Shown in pieces: positions 8,163-16,600 of a stretch of 52,763 nucleotides of DNA. Both the position numbers and the translations under genes were made by a program. The DNA is from JAWXBT01 sp964523015. GTDB taxonomy: Bacteria > Bdellovibrionota_C > UBA2361 > J135. The notes under the pieces were generated by a model. The model saw only the letters and a program-made list of their open reading frames with translations. It made no database searches and had not been told where the DNA came from. Each line of letters opens with the position of its first letter. Position 1 is the first letter of the stretch. The stretch is taken from the NCBI GenBank assembly GCA_964523015.1, contig CAZFXN010000013.1:1-52763 (forward strand), read 5' to 3'.

Positions 8163-9560
8163 TTAGATGACGCTCGCGCTTTCATCTTGATACATCGATT
8201 CCCTTTCAACTTCATTTTCATATACTTCAGGGGTAGTTTCCTGAAACATAGAGGCAAATCCATTAACATATGCTTCAAAATCCTGCTCAGGAATCTTTCC
8301 TTCAGATGCTAAAGCATAGAGGGATTGGACAGCCTGATCTGGGCTTATTTTAAATGATGAGAATATAGAGATCATATTCTGTTTAACTTCATTCATTGTT
8401 GTCGCATTACTTAATGCGGCATTTGTTAAATACCCAGCAAAATCAACTCCTAATTTTGGATGGGCAGAAGTTAGTATCATTGCCAAGGGATTAGCTAAGC
8501 CGATCGTTTCAGGAGTAAGCGGATTAGATGGATCGGTATTGTACATGGCCCGTTGAGTACCATCTATATTATCCAGTTTATTCTTGCCATCACGACCGAT
8601 ATCAAACTTAACACCATTGGCAAGAGTGAGCTGCCAATCGTTGTCAATCATTCCACTCTCTTTCATAAATGCACGTATCTGGTCTCTTGCTTTTTGGTCT
8701 GGATGTTTACCAGTTTTTATAAAACCACCAATAAGTCCAATAGCTCCACCTATGACACCTCCAACGACAGTTCCTATTCCTGGAAATATGTTGGTACCAA
8801 TATACGCTCCAGCAGTTGCCCCGTTTATTGCTCCATTAATGGGATCCCCTTTTCCCCATCCTTGAAATAGATTGTATCCAGCATAGGCAGCTCCAGCAGC
8901 GGAGAGTAGTCTACTTGAAGCTTGCCCTAAGCCACTATTCTCTATTCCTGAAGCAGTTGTGCTTAAACCATTTGCTTCTGAAATTGCGCTGCTACTGGTT
9001 GATGATGAAAATATTGAGGATACCTTATTTGATACATGCTCAAGAGCCATCTCGGCCATATCAGAGAGACTCATTCCGGTTAGATCAATTCCTGTGGTAG
9101 TGGCGATATGGGTTAAAGCTTCCTCTTTAAGACGCCCCATTAAGAATTCTTGAGCATACTTCCCAATCTCATTTATGGTTGTAGAGGTATCTAGTGATCC
9201 AGAGATTGCTCCTTGTGATCGAGCGGTTTCATAGACATTTATTAATTCACGAGCAACACTTGATGAACTAGAGTAATCTTTTGCCCCTTGAATGATTCCA
9301 GTTCCTTTACTTCGATCCTCTTTAATGCGGGTTGAGATCTCATCCTTTAGAGATCCAAGTGTTGATGCAAGTTTGAAAAGGTCTGAGATGGCCTTTCCAA
9401 AACCAGAAGTCTCAGGTTTTCTTATTTCAGAAGAGTGTGAGCTGTTGGTTGAATTATTAACTAGAAGTGTTTGTACCTTTTTAGTTGAATTCGAAGCATT
9501 TACCTGTGTTGGATTAGTAAAAGTGAAATTTTTAAATTGAGGCCAGTTTATCTGAGACAT
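8163..9560 (-). CDS. Glycine-zipper-containing protein of unknown function
   Basis: A 465-residue protein not recognised as a named family. The N-terminal 200 residues are Ser/Thr-rich and low in complexity, with short helical stretches. A central segment (about 222-283) is packed with small residues in a GxxxG pattern (AGAYIGTNIFPGIGTVVGG, then GGAIGLIGGF), the hallmark of glycine-zipper membrane-inserting segments. The C-terminal 180 residues are mixed helical, with a calcium-loop-like DIGRDGKNKLDN. It has no signal peptide. The start is supported by AAGGA about eight bases before the ATG. It sits between gpmI and comF, genes adjacent or close in related organisms, so it looks inserted. A secreted effector, pore-forming or phage-tail-associated role is possible but unproven. 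Confidence 0.6.
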   Translation of the reverse strand: MSQINWPQFKNFTFTNPTQVNASNSTKKVQTLLVNNSTNSSHSSEIRKPETSGFGKAISDLFKLASTLGSLKDEISTRIKEDRSKGTGIIQGAKDYSSSSSVARELINVYETARSQGAISGSLDTSTTINEIGKYAQEFLMGRLKEEALTHIATTTGIDLTGMSLSDMAEMALEHVSNKVSSIFSSSTSSSAISEANGLSTTASGIENSGLGQASSRLLSAAGAAYAGYNLFQGWGKGDPINGAINGATAGAYIGTNIFPGIGTVVGGVIGGAIGLIGGFIKTGKHPDQKARDQIRAFMKESGMIDNDWQLTLANGVKFDIGRDGKNKLDNIDGTQRAMYNTDPSNPLTPETIGLANPLAMILTSAHPKLGVDFAGYLTNAALSNATTMNEVKQNMISIFSSFKISPDQAVQSLYALASEGKIPEQDFEAYVNGFASMFQETTPEVYENEVERESMYQDESASVI

Positions 9561-9642
9561 GATTTATCCTTAAATATTTAGCGTGTAAGTCTTATTCCAC
9601 TAATACTTCGGGGATAATTCTGAGAAGTTGCTTGGTAATTAA

Positions 9643-11175
9643 TTAATAAAGTGGCTGTCCGGTCATCTCTTTTGGCTGAGCTAGCCCCATCATCTTAAGA
9701 ATTGTTGGAGCAACATCACACAGTGCCCCGCCTTTTCGCATTTCGCCAATAATTCCGACAAGGATACTAGGTACTTCAAAGGTTGTATGTGAGGTATGTG
9801 GTATATCTGAATTTGGTTCATCTTGGACCATCTGCTCAGCGTTGCCGTGGTCAGCGATAATCAGAGCATTACCATGAACTATCTCTAGCTCCTTTAATAT
9901 ATCACCGAGACACGTATCTACCGTTTCTACCGCTTTAATGGCAGCTTCTAGCACACCGGTATGTCCAACCATATCGCAGTTGGCAAAGTTAACTACGATA
10001 AGACTATATTTTTTAGAGCGCAGCGCTTCAATCACAACATCACGAACGCCAAATGCACTCATCTCAGGTTTTAGATCGTAAGTTTTTACATCACGAGGAG
10101 ATGGTATTAATTTTCGATCTTCATTTAAAAACGGATCTTCATTTAGTCCGTTAAAAAAATAAGTTACATGAGGATATTTCTCTGTTTCAGCAGTTCTTAA
10201 TTGATTAAGTCCAGCCTTTGAGATGGTTTCGCCAAGATGGTTTTTAATAGGCACTGATTCAAATAAAAAAGGGATCTGAAATCTCGAATCATATTCCGTC
10301 ATGGTCAGGGTTTTATGTGTTGAATGAACCCTTGTTCTCTCAAAGTGGGTAAAGACAGGGTTTGTAAACGAGCTTACGATTTGACGCATTCGGTCAGCTC
10401 TAAAGTTGTAAAAAAATAGTAAGTCATCCTCTTTAATGGGGTTAGTTGTAACAACTTTTGGTTCAATAAATTCATCAGTAATGTTTTGAGAATATGATTC
10501 ATCAAGATATTTTAAAATATCTGAAATAGGCTCGCCCTTGGCGGAAAATATCACATCGTAGGCTTTTTGAGTTCTATCCCATCTAGTGTCGCGATCCATT
10601 GCAAAAAATCGTCCTGATACAGATCCAATTACGCAATTTGGTTTTGATTTAAGGTTTTTAATTAATTCTGCTACATCCTCTTTGGCAACTCTTGGTAAAG
10701 TATCTCGACCATCAAGTATCAGATGAAGAACAATCTTAGAAACTTGACGAGAGGTCAGCTCATTAATGATCTTAAAAAGATGCTCAGCATCACTGTGTAC
10801 ACCGCCATGACTATAAAGACCGATCAAGTGAACTGCTGAGGATCCTTTAGATCCCTTGGCTTGATCGCAAAATCTATTAAATGACGATGAGTTTTTTAAG
10901 AATCCCTGATCAAACTCCTTAGTAATTTTATAGAGCCACTGCTCAACAACTCGTCCGGCCCCAATATTTAAATGACCGACTTCAGAATTCCCCATGTGAC
11001 CCTCAGGGAGTCCAACTCTTGAGCCGTGTGTAATAAGCGAGGTCCATGGGCAGGTCTTAAGAAGTTTATCTAAAGTAGGCTTTTTAGCTAAGGCTACTGC
11101 GTTTCCTTTAGTCTTAGGATTTAATCCAAGCCCATCAAGTATACAAAGAACCGTTGGTCCTTTTCTAACTATCAT
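9643..11175 (-). CDS. gpmI: 2,3-bisphosphoglycerate-independent phosphoglycerate mutase
   Basis: A 510-residue enzyme interconverting 3- and 2-phosphoglycerate in glycolysis and gluconeogenesis through a phosphoserine intermediate, using Mn2+. The N-terminus has the metal-binding DGLG (14-17), the catalytic serine lies in GHMGNSEVGH (Ser64), and the C-terminal metal ligands appear in CDMVGHTG and ADHGNAEQM. Length is standard (about 510). Its ATG overlaps the stop of the upstream LapA-TPR gene by four bases (ATGA type), implying translational coupling. No cofactor-dependent GpmA is seen here. Confidence 0.96.
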   Translation of the reverse strand: MIVRKGPTVLCILDGLGLNPKTKGNAVALAKKPTLDKLLKTCPWTSLITHGSRVGLPEGHMGNSEVGHLNIGAGRVVEQWLYKITKEFDQGFLKNSSSFNRFCDQAKGSKGSSAVHLIGLYSHGGVHSDAEHLFKIINELTSRQVSKIVLHLILDGRDTLPRVAKEDVAELIKNLKSKPNCVIGSVSGRFFAMDRDTRWDRTQKAYDVIFSAKGEPISDILKYLDESYSQNITDEFIEPKVVTTNPIKEDDLLFFYNFRADRMRQIVSSFTNPVFTHFERTRVHSTHKTLTMTEYDSRFQIPFLFESVPIKNHLGETISKAGLNQLRTAETEKYPHVTYFFNGLNEDPFLNEDRKLIPSPRDVKTYDLKPEMSAFGVRDVVIEALRSKKYSLIVVNFANCDMVGHTGVLEAAIKAVETVDTCLGDILKELEIVHGNALIIADHGNAEQMVQDEPNSDIPHTSHTTFEVPSILVGIIGEMRKGGALCDVAPTILKMMGLAQPKEMTGQPLY

Positions 11176-12458
11176 GGAGTGCTCAGTCGTGCTGGTGGCA
11201 TATCTCTCTTAGAGGAATCAAGACGGATGATTTTACGTTCAAGTTTAAAATTTGCTTCACTTAGTTGTTCCCAGACTTTTAGGGATTCCTGAGTTTTGCC
11301 TAAGGCATTATAGCAACGTCCCTTTAAGATAAGAGCAGTTCTAGTTATTGCACGATCTGGGGCAATTCCATCTTTTCTTAAAAAAGCCTCAAAGTTATCG
11401 AGCTCAGTTTTTGCTTCATCCAACATATTAAGTTTTAAATATAACTTAATCAGCTCTAACTCAGATTTAGCTTTGTTTAATCCTGTAGCCTCATTCGTAC
11501 CTGACTTGCCTGCTGCGATTGCTCTCTCAGGTTGACCATTTTTGATCCAGAGCTTGGCGGCTTCCTGCCAATATTGAGACTCTCCGCTTATTTTTGAGGC
11601 CTGTAGGAAGTGTTTTGCAGCTTCCTCGTTCTCTCCTGACTCAGTTTCAAGGACAGCAAGTCGATATACTGCCGGGACAAAAGAAGGATTCTTTCGAACA
11701 AATTTAGATAGACTCTCTTTTAGTTTCTCCTGATCCTCAGCAAAATCTTTCTCTAGCTTTTTAAGTTCAAGACTCAGTCGGGCATCATTTAACTTTGGAT
11801 TAGGATCATTTAATTTTTCAAGCATACTTTGATATTGAAGCGCATCATCAATTCTACCAAGGCCATCTGAGAGATCTCTCGCTACCCTCGCCGCTTTAAG
11901 ATTTGGATTATGATAAAGTAAGAGGGCCAGGTTATCTATTGCAGCGGTACTATTTTGCATTGCTAGATTTAATTCTGCAGCTCTAAAAAGCACTTCAATA
12001 CTTGTTGGGTCGGCAGCTCGGGCAGCATCAAGTACTTTGATTGCATCCTTTGTTTTTCCTTCCCCTTGCAGGGAGCGGGATAGTTCAATTCTTGCAATAA
12101 TATTTGTTGGATCTCGCTCAACTATTGAAGTCCAAAGAGCACGAGCTCGATCCCATTCCTCTGAGGCAAGAGCACCCCTGGCATCAAGTAGTAACTGCTC
12201 AGAGCGATCACGTCGACGCTCTCGATCCTCTAACCGTTTTTCACGCCAATAGGATCGTATTCCAAAAACAATTGAAAACAGGGCGCAGAAAATAAAGCCA
12301 GCGGCAAATGTGGTTATAAGTACAATTGCACCCGGAGCGGTAAATGACATTGACGGAGTTAGTCTTACAGTCAGACTCGACGGATTTAAGTAAAACAGGA
12401 AAGAGACCAGGGCGACAAGTAGGAGAACAATGATAAGCTTGTTGATTTTTTTAATCAT
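11172..12458 (-). CDS. LapA-like membrane domain fused to a TPR protein
   Basis: A 428-residue protein. Two N-terminal membrane segments (about 7-25 and 41-64) with the intervening NPSSLTVRLTPSMSFTAPG look like the LapA/DUF1049 domain. A basic helix (REKRLEDRERRRDRSEQ) and about seven to eight TPR-like repeats follow to the C-terminus, on the cytoplasmic side. In E. coli, LapA and LapB (YciM, TPR plus rubredoxin metal site) are separate neighbours that control LpxC stability and LPS assembly. Here they appear merged, but the C-terminal rubredoxin cysteines of LapB are absent. An LPS-related role is therefore only suggested. A short hairpin (GAGGCA/TGCCTC, 12463-12488) lies just ahead of its start. 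Confidence 0.65.
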   Translation of the reverse strand: MIKKINKLIIVLLLVALVSFLFYLNPSSLTVRLTPSMSFTAPGAIVLITTFAAGFIFCALFSIVFGIRSYWREKRLEDRERRRDRSEQLLLDARGALASEEWDRARALWTSIVERDPTNIIARIELSRSLQGEGKTKDAIKVLDAARAADPTSIEVLFRAAELNLAMQNSTAAIDNLALLLYHNPNLKAARVARDLSDGLGRIDDALQYQSMLEKLNDPNPKLNDARLSLELKKLEKDFAEDQEKLKESLSKFVRKNPSFVPAVYRLAVLETESGENEEAAKHFLQASKISGESQYWQEAAKLWIKNGQPERAIAAGKSGTNEATGLNKAKSELELIKLYLKLNMLDEAKTELDNFEAFLRKDGIAPDRAITRTALILKGRCYNALGKTQESLKVWEQLSEANFKLERKIIRLDSSKRDMPPARLSTP

Positions 12459-12535
12459 GAACGAGGCACCTTTTGAATTGATTGCCTCTTATTTTATATG
12501 ACTTAACTTCAAAAGAGCAAATACAATATTCAATA

Positions 12536-12904
12536 TTACGCAGCCATCTGAGTGCGGGTCGCCTTAGACCAGAGGCCCTCAAGGTCATACCGTGCTCTTA
12601 CAGGCTCATAAAAGACATGAATTACAACTTGGTCATAATCAAGCAATATCCAGTGGCCTGTTTCAAATCCCTCTACGGAGTCTGGCTCTATACCGGATTT
12701 GCTCAGTTCATCAATAATACGATTTGCAATACCTTGAGCGTGTCTATCCGATCGGCCGCTAATAACCAAAAAATAATCCGCCATGTCAGAGAGATCTTTA
12801 ATGCGAAGTGCCACAGGATCTTTCGCTTTCGCGTCTTGGCATGCATTTACAGCTTTTACAACAACGTCGAGAGAAGGCTCGGTGCATTGCTTTTTATTTG
12901 TCAT
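12536..12904 (-). CDS. rsfS: Ribosome silencing factor RsfS
   Basis: A 122-residue RsfS/YbeB/Iojap protein, which binds L14 on the 50S subunit and blocks subunit joining when nutrients run low. Family signatures present are DMADYFLVISGRSDRHAQ near residues 41-58, and GHWILLDYDQVVIHVF with EPVRARYDLEGLW at the C-terminus. Length is typical (105-130). Its start overlaps the nadD stop by four bases, the conserved nadD-rsfS pairing. The gene is co-directional with the LapA-TPR gene 77 bases downstream. Confidence 0.95.
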   Translation of the reverse strand: MTNKKQCTEPSLDVVVKAVNACQDAKAKDPVALRIKDLSDMADYFLVISGRSDRHAQGIANRIIDELSKSGIEPDSVEGFETGHWILLDYDQVVIHVFYEPVRARYDLEGLWSKATRTQMAA

Positions 12905-13758
12905 GCAGTTGTGTATTCCTCCATAATTAAATTACTAACAGGTTTAGGAACTAAATCATCAATAGATTCGCCATTTGCGATTCTTTTTCTAATATCAGTA
13001 CTTGAAACTAAGACAGGACGTGTTTTTATTATGAAGAGGTTGAGGTGAGAGTTGTTAGAATAAACTTTCAGCATCCGTGACAAATTTCCTTTTTGAGAAT
13101 TTTGTTTAATATTGTTTTGATGCCCACACAAGTTAGATGATCGACATTTATTTGTGTGATCTGTATAGGATTTTTTACTAGGAAGCTGATTTGAGTCGTA
13201 AGCTTCTGATATCTCTGATGTTTTATCTGGGGTAGTGGGTTGAGAATCGTCATGGTCTTGAGACTCCTTCAAATTACTAGCGACATCTTTATTATAACAA
13301 AAGCCAAGATCTTGGGCAATTGTATTTATCTTATCGAAATCAGTTTCAATGCCAGCCCTGCTGACTAAAATGAAATTAGATAGTTTGAAAAGCTCCTTAT
13401 ATGACCACCACTTATGAATGTTTAAAAACGCATCAACACCAAGGATAAAATATAGATCCTTTGGCGAGAGCCCGCGTTCTTTTGCCAACTGTTGCATGGT
13501 AAGTACAGAGTATGACGGCCCCTCTATCTTAAATTCGATATCGGAGATCTCGAATCGATCTATTCCCTCGATAGCTGCTTTAACAATTTTATACCGCACA
13601 TCGGGAGAGATTTGATCAGGCCCTCCCTTTAGAGGTGGCGTTTTTGCAGGAATAAAAACAACAGAATCAAAATCGAAAATATCGCGCGCATCCTCAGCAA
13701 TACTCAGATGTCCATTATGTATAGGATTGAAAGTGCCACCAAGGATGCCGAGTTTCAT
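12901..13758 (-). CDS. nadD: Nicotinate-nucleotide adenylyltransferase with an unusual internal insert
   Basis: The NAD biosynthesis enzyme that converts nicotinate mononucleotide and ATP to deamido-NAD. GGTFNPIHNGH (7-17) is the nucleotidyltransferase signature with the HxGH motif, and SSTDIR (252-257) is the C-terminal ATP-binding motif. FILGVDAFLNIHKWWSY is also standard. At 285 residues it is about 70 longer than usual. The excess lies at about 155-235, a hydrophilic, low-complexity stretch rich in Ser, Asp, Asn, Gln and Lys with three cysteines and no recognisable domain. The reading frame stays open and both core halves align, so the insert is probably translated. The start overlaps the obgE stop (TAATG). 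Confidence 0.93.
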   Translation of the reverse strand: MKLGILGGTFNPIHNGHLSIAEDARDIFDFDSVVFIPAKTPPLKGGPDQISPDVRYKIVKAAIEGIDRFEISDIEFKIEGPSYSVLTMQQLAKERGLSPKDLYFILGVDAFLNIHKWWSYKELFKLSNFILVSRAGIETDFDKINTIAQDLGFCYNKDVASNLKESQDHDDSQPTTPDKTSEISEAYDSNQLPSKKSYTDHTNKCRSSNLCGHQNNIKQNSQKGNLSRMLKVYSNNSHLNLFIIKTRPVLVSSTDIRKRIANGESIDDLVPKPVSNLIMEEYTTA

Positions 13759-14780
13759 TAACTGTTTTCAGTTGAAGTTAATAATTTTGAAAACCCAAGT
13801 AGAAGGTCTGGTAGGCCAACTCCACTTGCGCTAGAGATAATATAGCAACTAATTTTCCGTTTCTCGAATCTTTTCTGTATCTCAGTAAGATCAGATGAAT
13901 CAGCAAAGGTATCGGCCTTGGTCAATACAACGATCTGCTTCTTTTTTGCTAAGATACTAGAGAAGCTTTCAAGCTCGTGATTTATAAGATCATAGCATTT
14001 TAGAGGATCCATACTCTCTCCAGCATCATCAACTTGATTAGGATCAATTAAATGGGCCAGTACTTTGGTGCGCTCAATATGTTTTAAAAACTTGATTCCA
14101 AGCCCTTTTCCTTCATGTGCTCCTGGAATAAGTCCAGGTATGTCAGCTACCACAAAGCTACGACCATCTTTAGCTTGGGCAACGCCTAAATTCGGGGTCA
14201 GAGTTGTAAAAGGGTAATCAGCGATCTTTGGAGTAGCGGCTGATATTCTAGAGATTAGGGTAGATTTCCCAGCATTTGGAAAACCAATTAGTCCAACATC
14301 CGCTACTAACTTAAGTGATAGTTTAAATTCTGCTGCTTCGCCGGGTTCCCCAGGTTGAGCATGACGGGGTGCTTGGTTGGTGGAGGTTTTAAAAAAGTCG
14401 TTTCCTTTACCTCCGCGACCGCCTTTAGCAAGGATAAATTCCTGACCATCCTCTCTAAGATCTACCACCAACTCATTATCAGGTTGTTTATAAATCTCAG
14501 TTCCAACAGGGAGTTTGATTAAAAGATCTTCTCCACTTTTGCCATCCTTTCTTGACCCACTACCATTAGCTCCATCTTGAGCGGCCCATTTTGGTTTGAA
14601 ATGAAAATCTAAAAGGGTGTGAATGTTACGGTCAGCTTTTAGGATAACTGATCCTCCAGCGCCGCCATTCCCGCCATCAGGCCCACCCTCAGGTATGAAT
14701 TTCTCACGCCTGAAATGGACTGACCCAGCACCACCTTTGCCGGCACTTACTTCAATTTTTGCTTGGTCAACGAATTTCAT
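13758..14780 (-). CDS. obgE: GTPase ObgE/CgtA
   Basis: An essential GTPase for late 50S assembly and stress control. The N-terminal glycine-rich OBG fold (GGAGSVHFRREKFIPEGG, repeated Gly segments to about residue 155) precedes the G domain with P-loop GFPNAGKSTL, G3 DIPG and G4 TKAD. About 340 residues is normal. The start is taken as the ATG at 14780 (MKFVDQAKIEV, the canonical N-terminus) rather than an upstream TTG. The start codon lies inside a 13-bp tandem repeat that supplies two further out-of-frame ATGAAATT copies. A terminator separates it from rpmA. Confidence 0.95.
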   Translation of the reverse strand: MKFVDQAKIEVSAGKGGAGSVHFRREKFIPEGGPDGGNGGAGGSVILKADRNIHTLLDFHFKPKWAAQDGANGSGSRKDGKSGEDLLIKLPVGTEIYKQPDNELVVDLREDGQEFILAKGGRGGKGNDFFKTSTNQAPRHAQPGEPGEAAEFKLSLKLVADVGLIGFPNAGKSTLISRISAATPKIADYPFTTLTPNLGVAQAKDGRSFVVADIPGLIPGAHEGKGLGIKFLKHIERTKVLAHLIDPNQVDDAGESMDPLKCYDLINHELESFSSILAKKKQIVVLTKADTFADSSDLTEIQKRFEKRKISCYIISSASGVGLPDLLLGFSKLLTSTENS

Positions 14781-14811
14781 AGGCAAATTTCATAGCTGAA
14801 TTTCATAAACT
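14773..14811. repeat. Three-copy 13-bp tandem repeat covering the obgE start codon
   Basis: Units of 13 bases beginning AATTTCATA occur at 14773, 14786 and 14799. On the coding strand each holds TATGAAATT. The innermost copy carries the real obgE ATG; the other two are shifted out of frame. The decoy ATGs could affect initiation, but that is inference. Confidence 0.65.
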
Positions 14812-14823
14812 AACAGTATAAAA

Positions 14824-14850
14824 AAAAGAGGCCATTTCGGGGCCTCTTTT
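14824..14850 (-). terminator. Intrinsic terminator after rpmA
   Basis: A perfect 10-bp stem (AAAAGAGGCC with GGCCTCTTTT) encloses a seven-base loop, with an A/T flank on both sides. On the minus strand it follows rpmA and precedes obgE, so it should end or attenuate rplU-rpmA transcripts. Confidence 0.85.
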
Positions 14851-14903
14851 CAATTAAATCATTGAAGAACGAAATCGCCATTCAATAATAGTACGTAAGA
14901 TCT

Positions 14904-15158
14904 TTACGCAGCTGCTGGCACTACATGCACAGTCTTTCTTAGACTATGCTTGTAAACTACAACACCATCTTTAAGAGCAAAGAGGGTATAGTCTTTTCCA
15001 AGGCCTACGTTTCTACCAGGATGAAAAGTTGTACCTCTTTGTCGCACAAGAATGTTACCTGCACGAACAACTTCGCCACCATAAACTTTAACGCCGAGTC
15101 GCTGTCCTGCGCTATCTCGTCCGTTCTTCGTACTTCCCGCTGCTTTCTTATGTGCCAT
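14904..15158 (-). CDS. rpmA: 50S ribosomal protein L27
   Basis: 84 residues beginning MAHKKAAGSTKNGRDSAGQR, the unmistakable L27 N-terminus that reaches the peptidyl-transferase centre. FHPGRNVGLGKDYTLFA follows in the conserved core. There is no N-terminal extension of the Firmicute, protease-processed type. It lies 42 bases after rplU in the universal rplU-rpmA pair and is followed by an intrinsic terminator. Confidence 0.98.
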   Translation of the reverse strand: MAHKKAAGSTKNGRDSAGQRLGVKVYGGEVVRAGNILVRQRGTTFHPGRNVGLGKDYTLFALKDGVVVYKHSLRKTVHVVPAAA

Positions 15159-15200
15159 GACTCTTACTCCCTAGAAAATTTTTGTTTGCAGTCGCTTTAA

Positions 15201-15542
15201 TTAGTTTACGCTAACTGATTCGATCATAAGATGAGTTAGCTCCTGTCTATGACCTTGCTTTTTCATGTATCCGGTACGTCGAATCTTTTTGAAGATAATA
15301 ACTTTCTTTTCCAAATCATGAGCTAGTACTTTAGCTGTGACCTTTGCCCCTTTTAGAAGTGGTGTGCCAACATGTATCTGTGCTGAATCAGTACCATCTT
15401 CAGTTCCAGCCAAGAGGACTTCTTGTATGGTAACAGTACTACCAACATCAGCTTCTAGTTTCTCAACTTTTATCTTTGAGCCAGCCTTAACTTTGAACTG
15501 TTTTCCACCAGATGAAATTATTGCGTAAGTGCTATCAGACAT
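15201..15542 (-). CDS. rplU: 50S ribosomal protein L21
   Basis: 113 residues from the ATG at 15542 (MSDSTYAIISSGGKQFKV); a TTG nine bases upstream is less likely. YAIISSGGKQFKV at the N-terminus and KKIRRTGYMKKQGHRQ at the C-terminus are L21 signatures. L21 binds 23S rRNA near L20. It is the first gene of the ribosomal pair. The 292-base gap to the divergent response regulator must hold both promoters; I see no other gene there. Confidence 0.96.
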   Translation of the reverse strand: MSDSTYAIISSGGKQFKVKAGSKIKVEKLEADVGSTVTIQEVLLAGTEDGTDSAQIHVGTPLLKGAKVTAKVLAHDLEKKVIIFKKIRRTGYMKKQGHRQELTHLMIESVSVN

Positions 15543-15834
15543 AAAAAGCAACTAAATAGATAGTTAAATCAAATACTTTAAGCCCGAAACAAAGATTACC
15601 CACAGCCCAACTTAAGACTATTCTTAATTGGCCACTATCTGTATAATGTTTTATAGGCTAACGAGCCAGCAAGATACTGACTTTTCTGATTAAAGGCAAG
15701 TTTGCTATTAAAAAGAACGTTGTTTTATGGTATAAGAATTCTAATAAGAGGGTTTTAGAATTGAGGTGGGTATCATAAGGCTGGGAATCGTAGTATTTTA
15801 AGTTCATTAGCCTTTTAGGGTAGCGTAAATACAG

Positions 15835-16551
15835 ATGGAAAGCCTAAACTCGCGTGCTGTGACAAATAATCATGAATTTACAATAGGTATTATAGAGGAC
15901 GAGCCGGGCGTTCGATCCGGATTAACCCTAAACCTTGAGCTTGAGGGGTATAAGGTCGTGGCTGCTTCCGATGGAGTAGAGGGGATAGAGGTCGTTGAGA
16001 AAAACAAACCAGATCTAATTATCCTTGATGTAATGATGCCGCGAAAAGATGGCTTTGAAGTTTGTCGCCATTTAAGAAATGCTGGCGTAAGCACACCGAT
16101 AATTCTTTTAACAGCAAAAAGTCAGGAAGTTGATAAAGTTTTAGGACTTGAGCTTGGTGCTGATGATTACCTAGCTAAGCCTTTTGGTATGAAAGAATTA
16201 ATCGCCAGAGTAAAGGCATTACTAAGGCGTGTCCAAGTAACTCAAGAAGTTGACAAAGTTGAATTCAGTGATGTCATCATCGATTTTAAAGCATACAAAG
16301 CAGAGAAAAATAAAAAGCCACTCGACCTCTCAGCGCGTGAATACCGCCTCCTCAAATTCTTAATTGCTAAAGTTGGCAACGTTGTTACCCGAGATCAGTT
16401 ACTTGACGAAGTCTGGGGGTATAATTCCTACCCAACAACACGCACCGTTGATAATCATATCGCAAAACTCCGCCAAAAAGTCGAAGCAAATAACGACGAT
16501 CCGCAACATATCCTTACCGTTCATGGTGTTGGGTATAAGTTCGTGGCGTGA
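15835..16551 (+). CDS. OmpR/PhoB-family response regulator (orphan)
   Basis: A 238-residue two-domain regulator. The receiver domain has the acidic pair E21/D22, phospho-acceptor Asp65 in LIILDVMMPRKDG, the switch Thr in LLTAKS and the conserved Lys in LAKPFG. The C-terminal winged helix (LSAREYRLLKFLI ... TRTVDNHIAKLRQKVE ... VHGVGYKF) is of the OmpR/PhoB type that binds direct repeats. No histidine kinase is adjacent, so its signal is unknown. A five-copy PhoB-type 11-bp repeat lies 4.5 kb downstream, making it a candidate regulator for that site. Confidence 0.92.
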   Translation: MESLNSRAVTNNHEFTIGIIEDEPGVRSGLTLNLELEGYKVVAASDGVEGIEVVEKNKPDLIILDVMMPRKDGFEVCRHLRNAGVSTPIILLTAKSQEVDKVLGLELGADDYLAKPFGMKELIARVKALLRRVQVTQEVDKVEFSDVIIDFKAYKAEKNKKPLDLSAREYRLLKFLIAKVGNVVTRDQLLDEVWGYNSYPTTRTVDNHIAKLRQKVEANNDDPQHILTVHGVGYKFVA

Positions 16552-16600
16552 TTGGGGACGCTGTAAATTTAATCGGTAAATAACGCTAACTTGATTAGTT

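Noticed and set aside
12482..13048. A 188-codon open frame on the plus strand opposite rsfS and nadD
   Set aside because: It is antisense to two well-supported, conserved genes and has no family features; its openness reflects the codon bias of the opposite strand.
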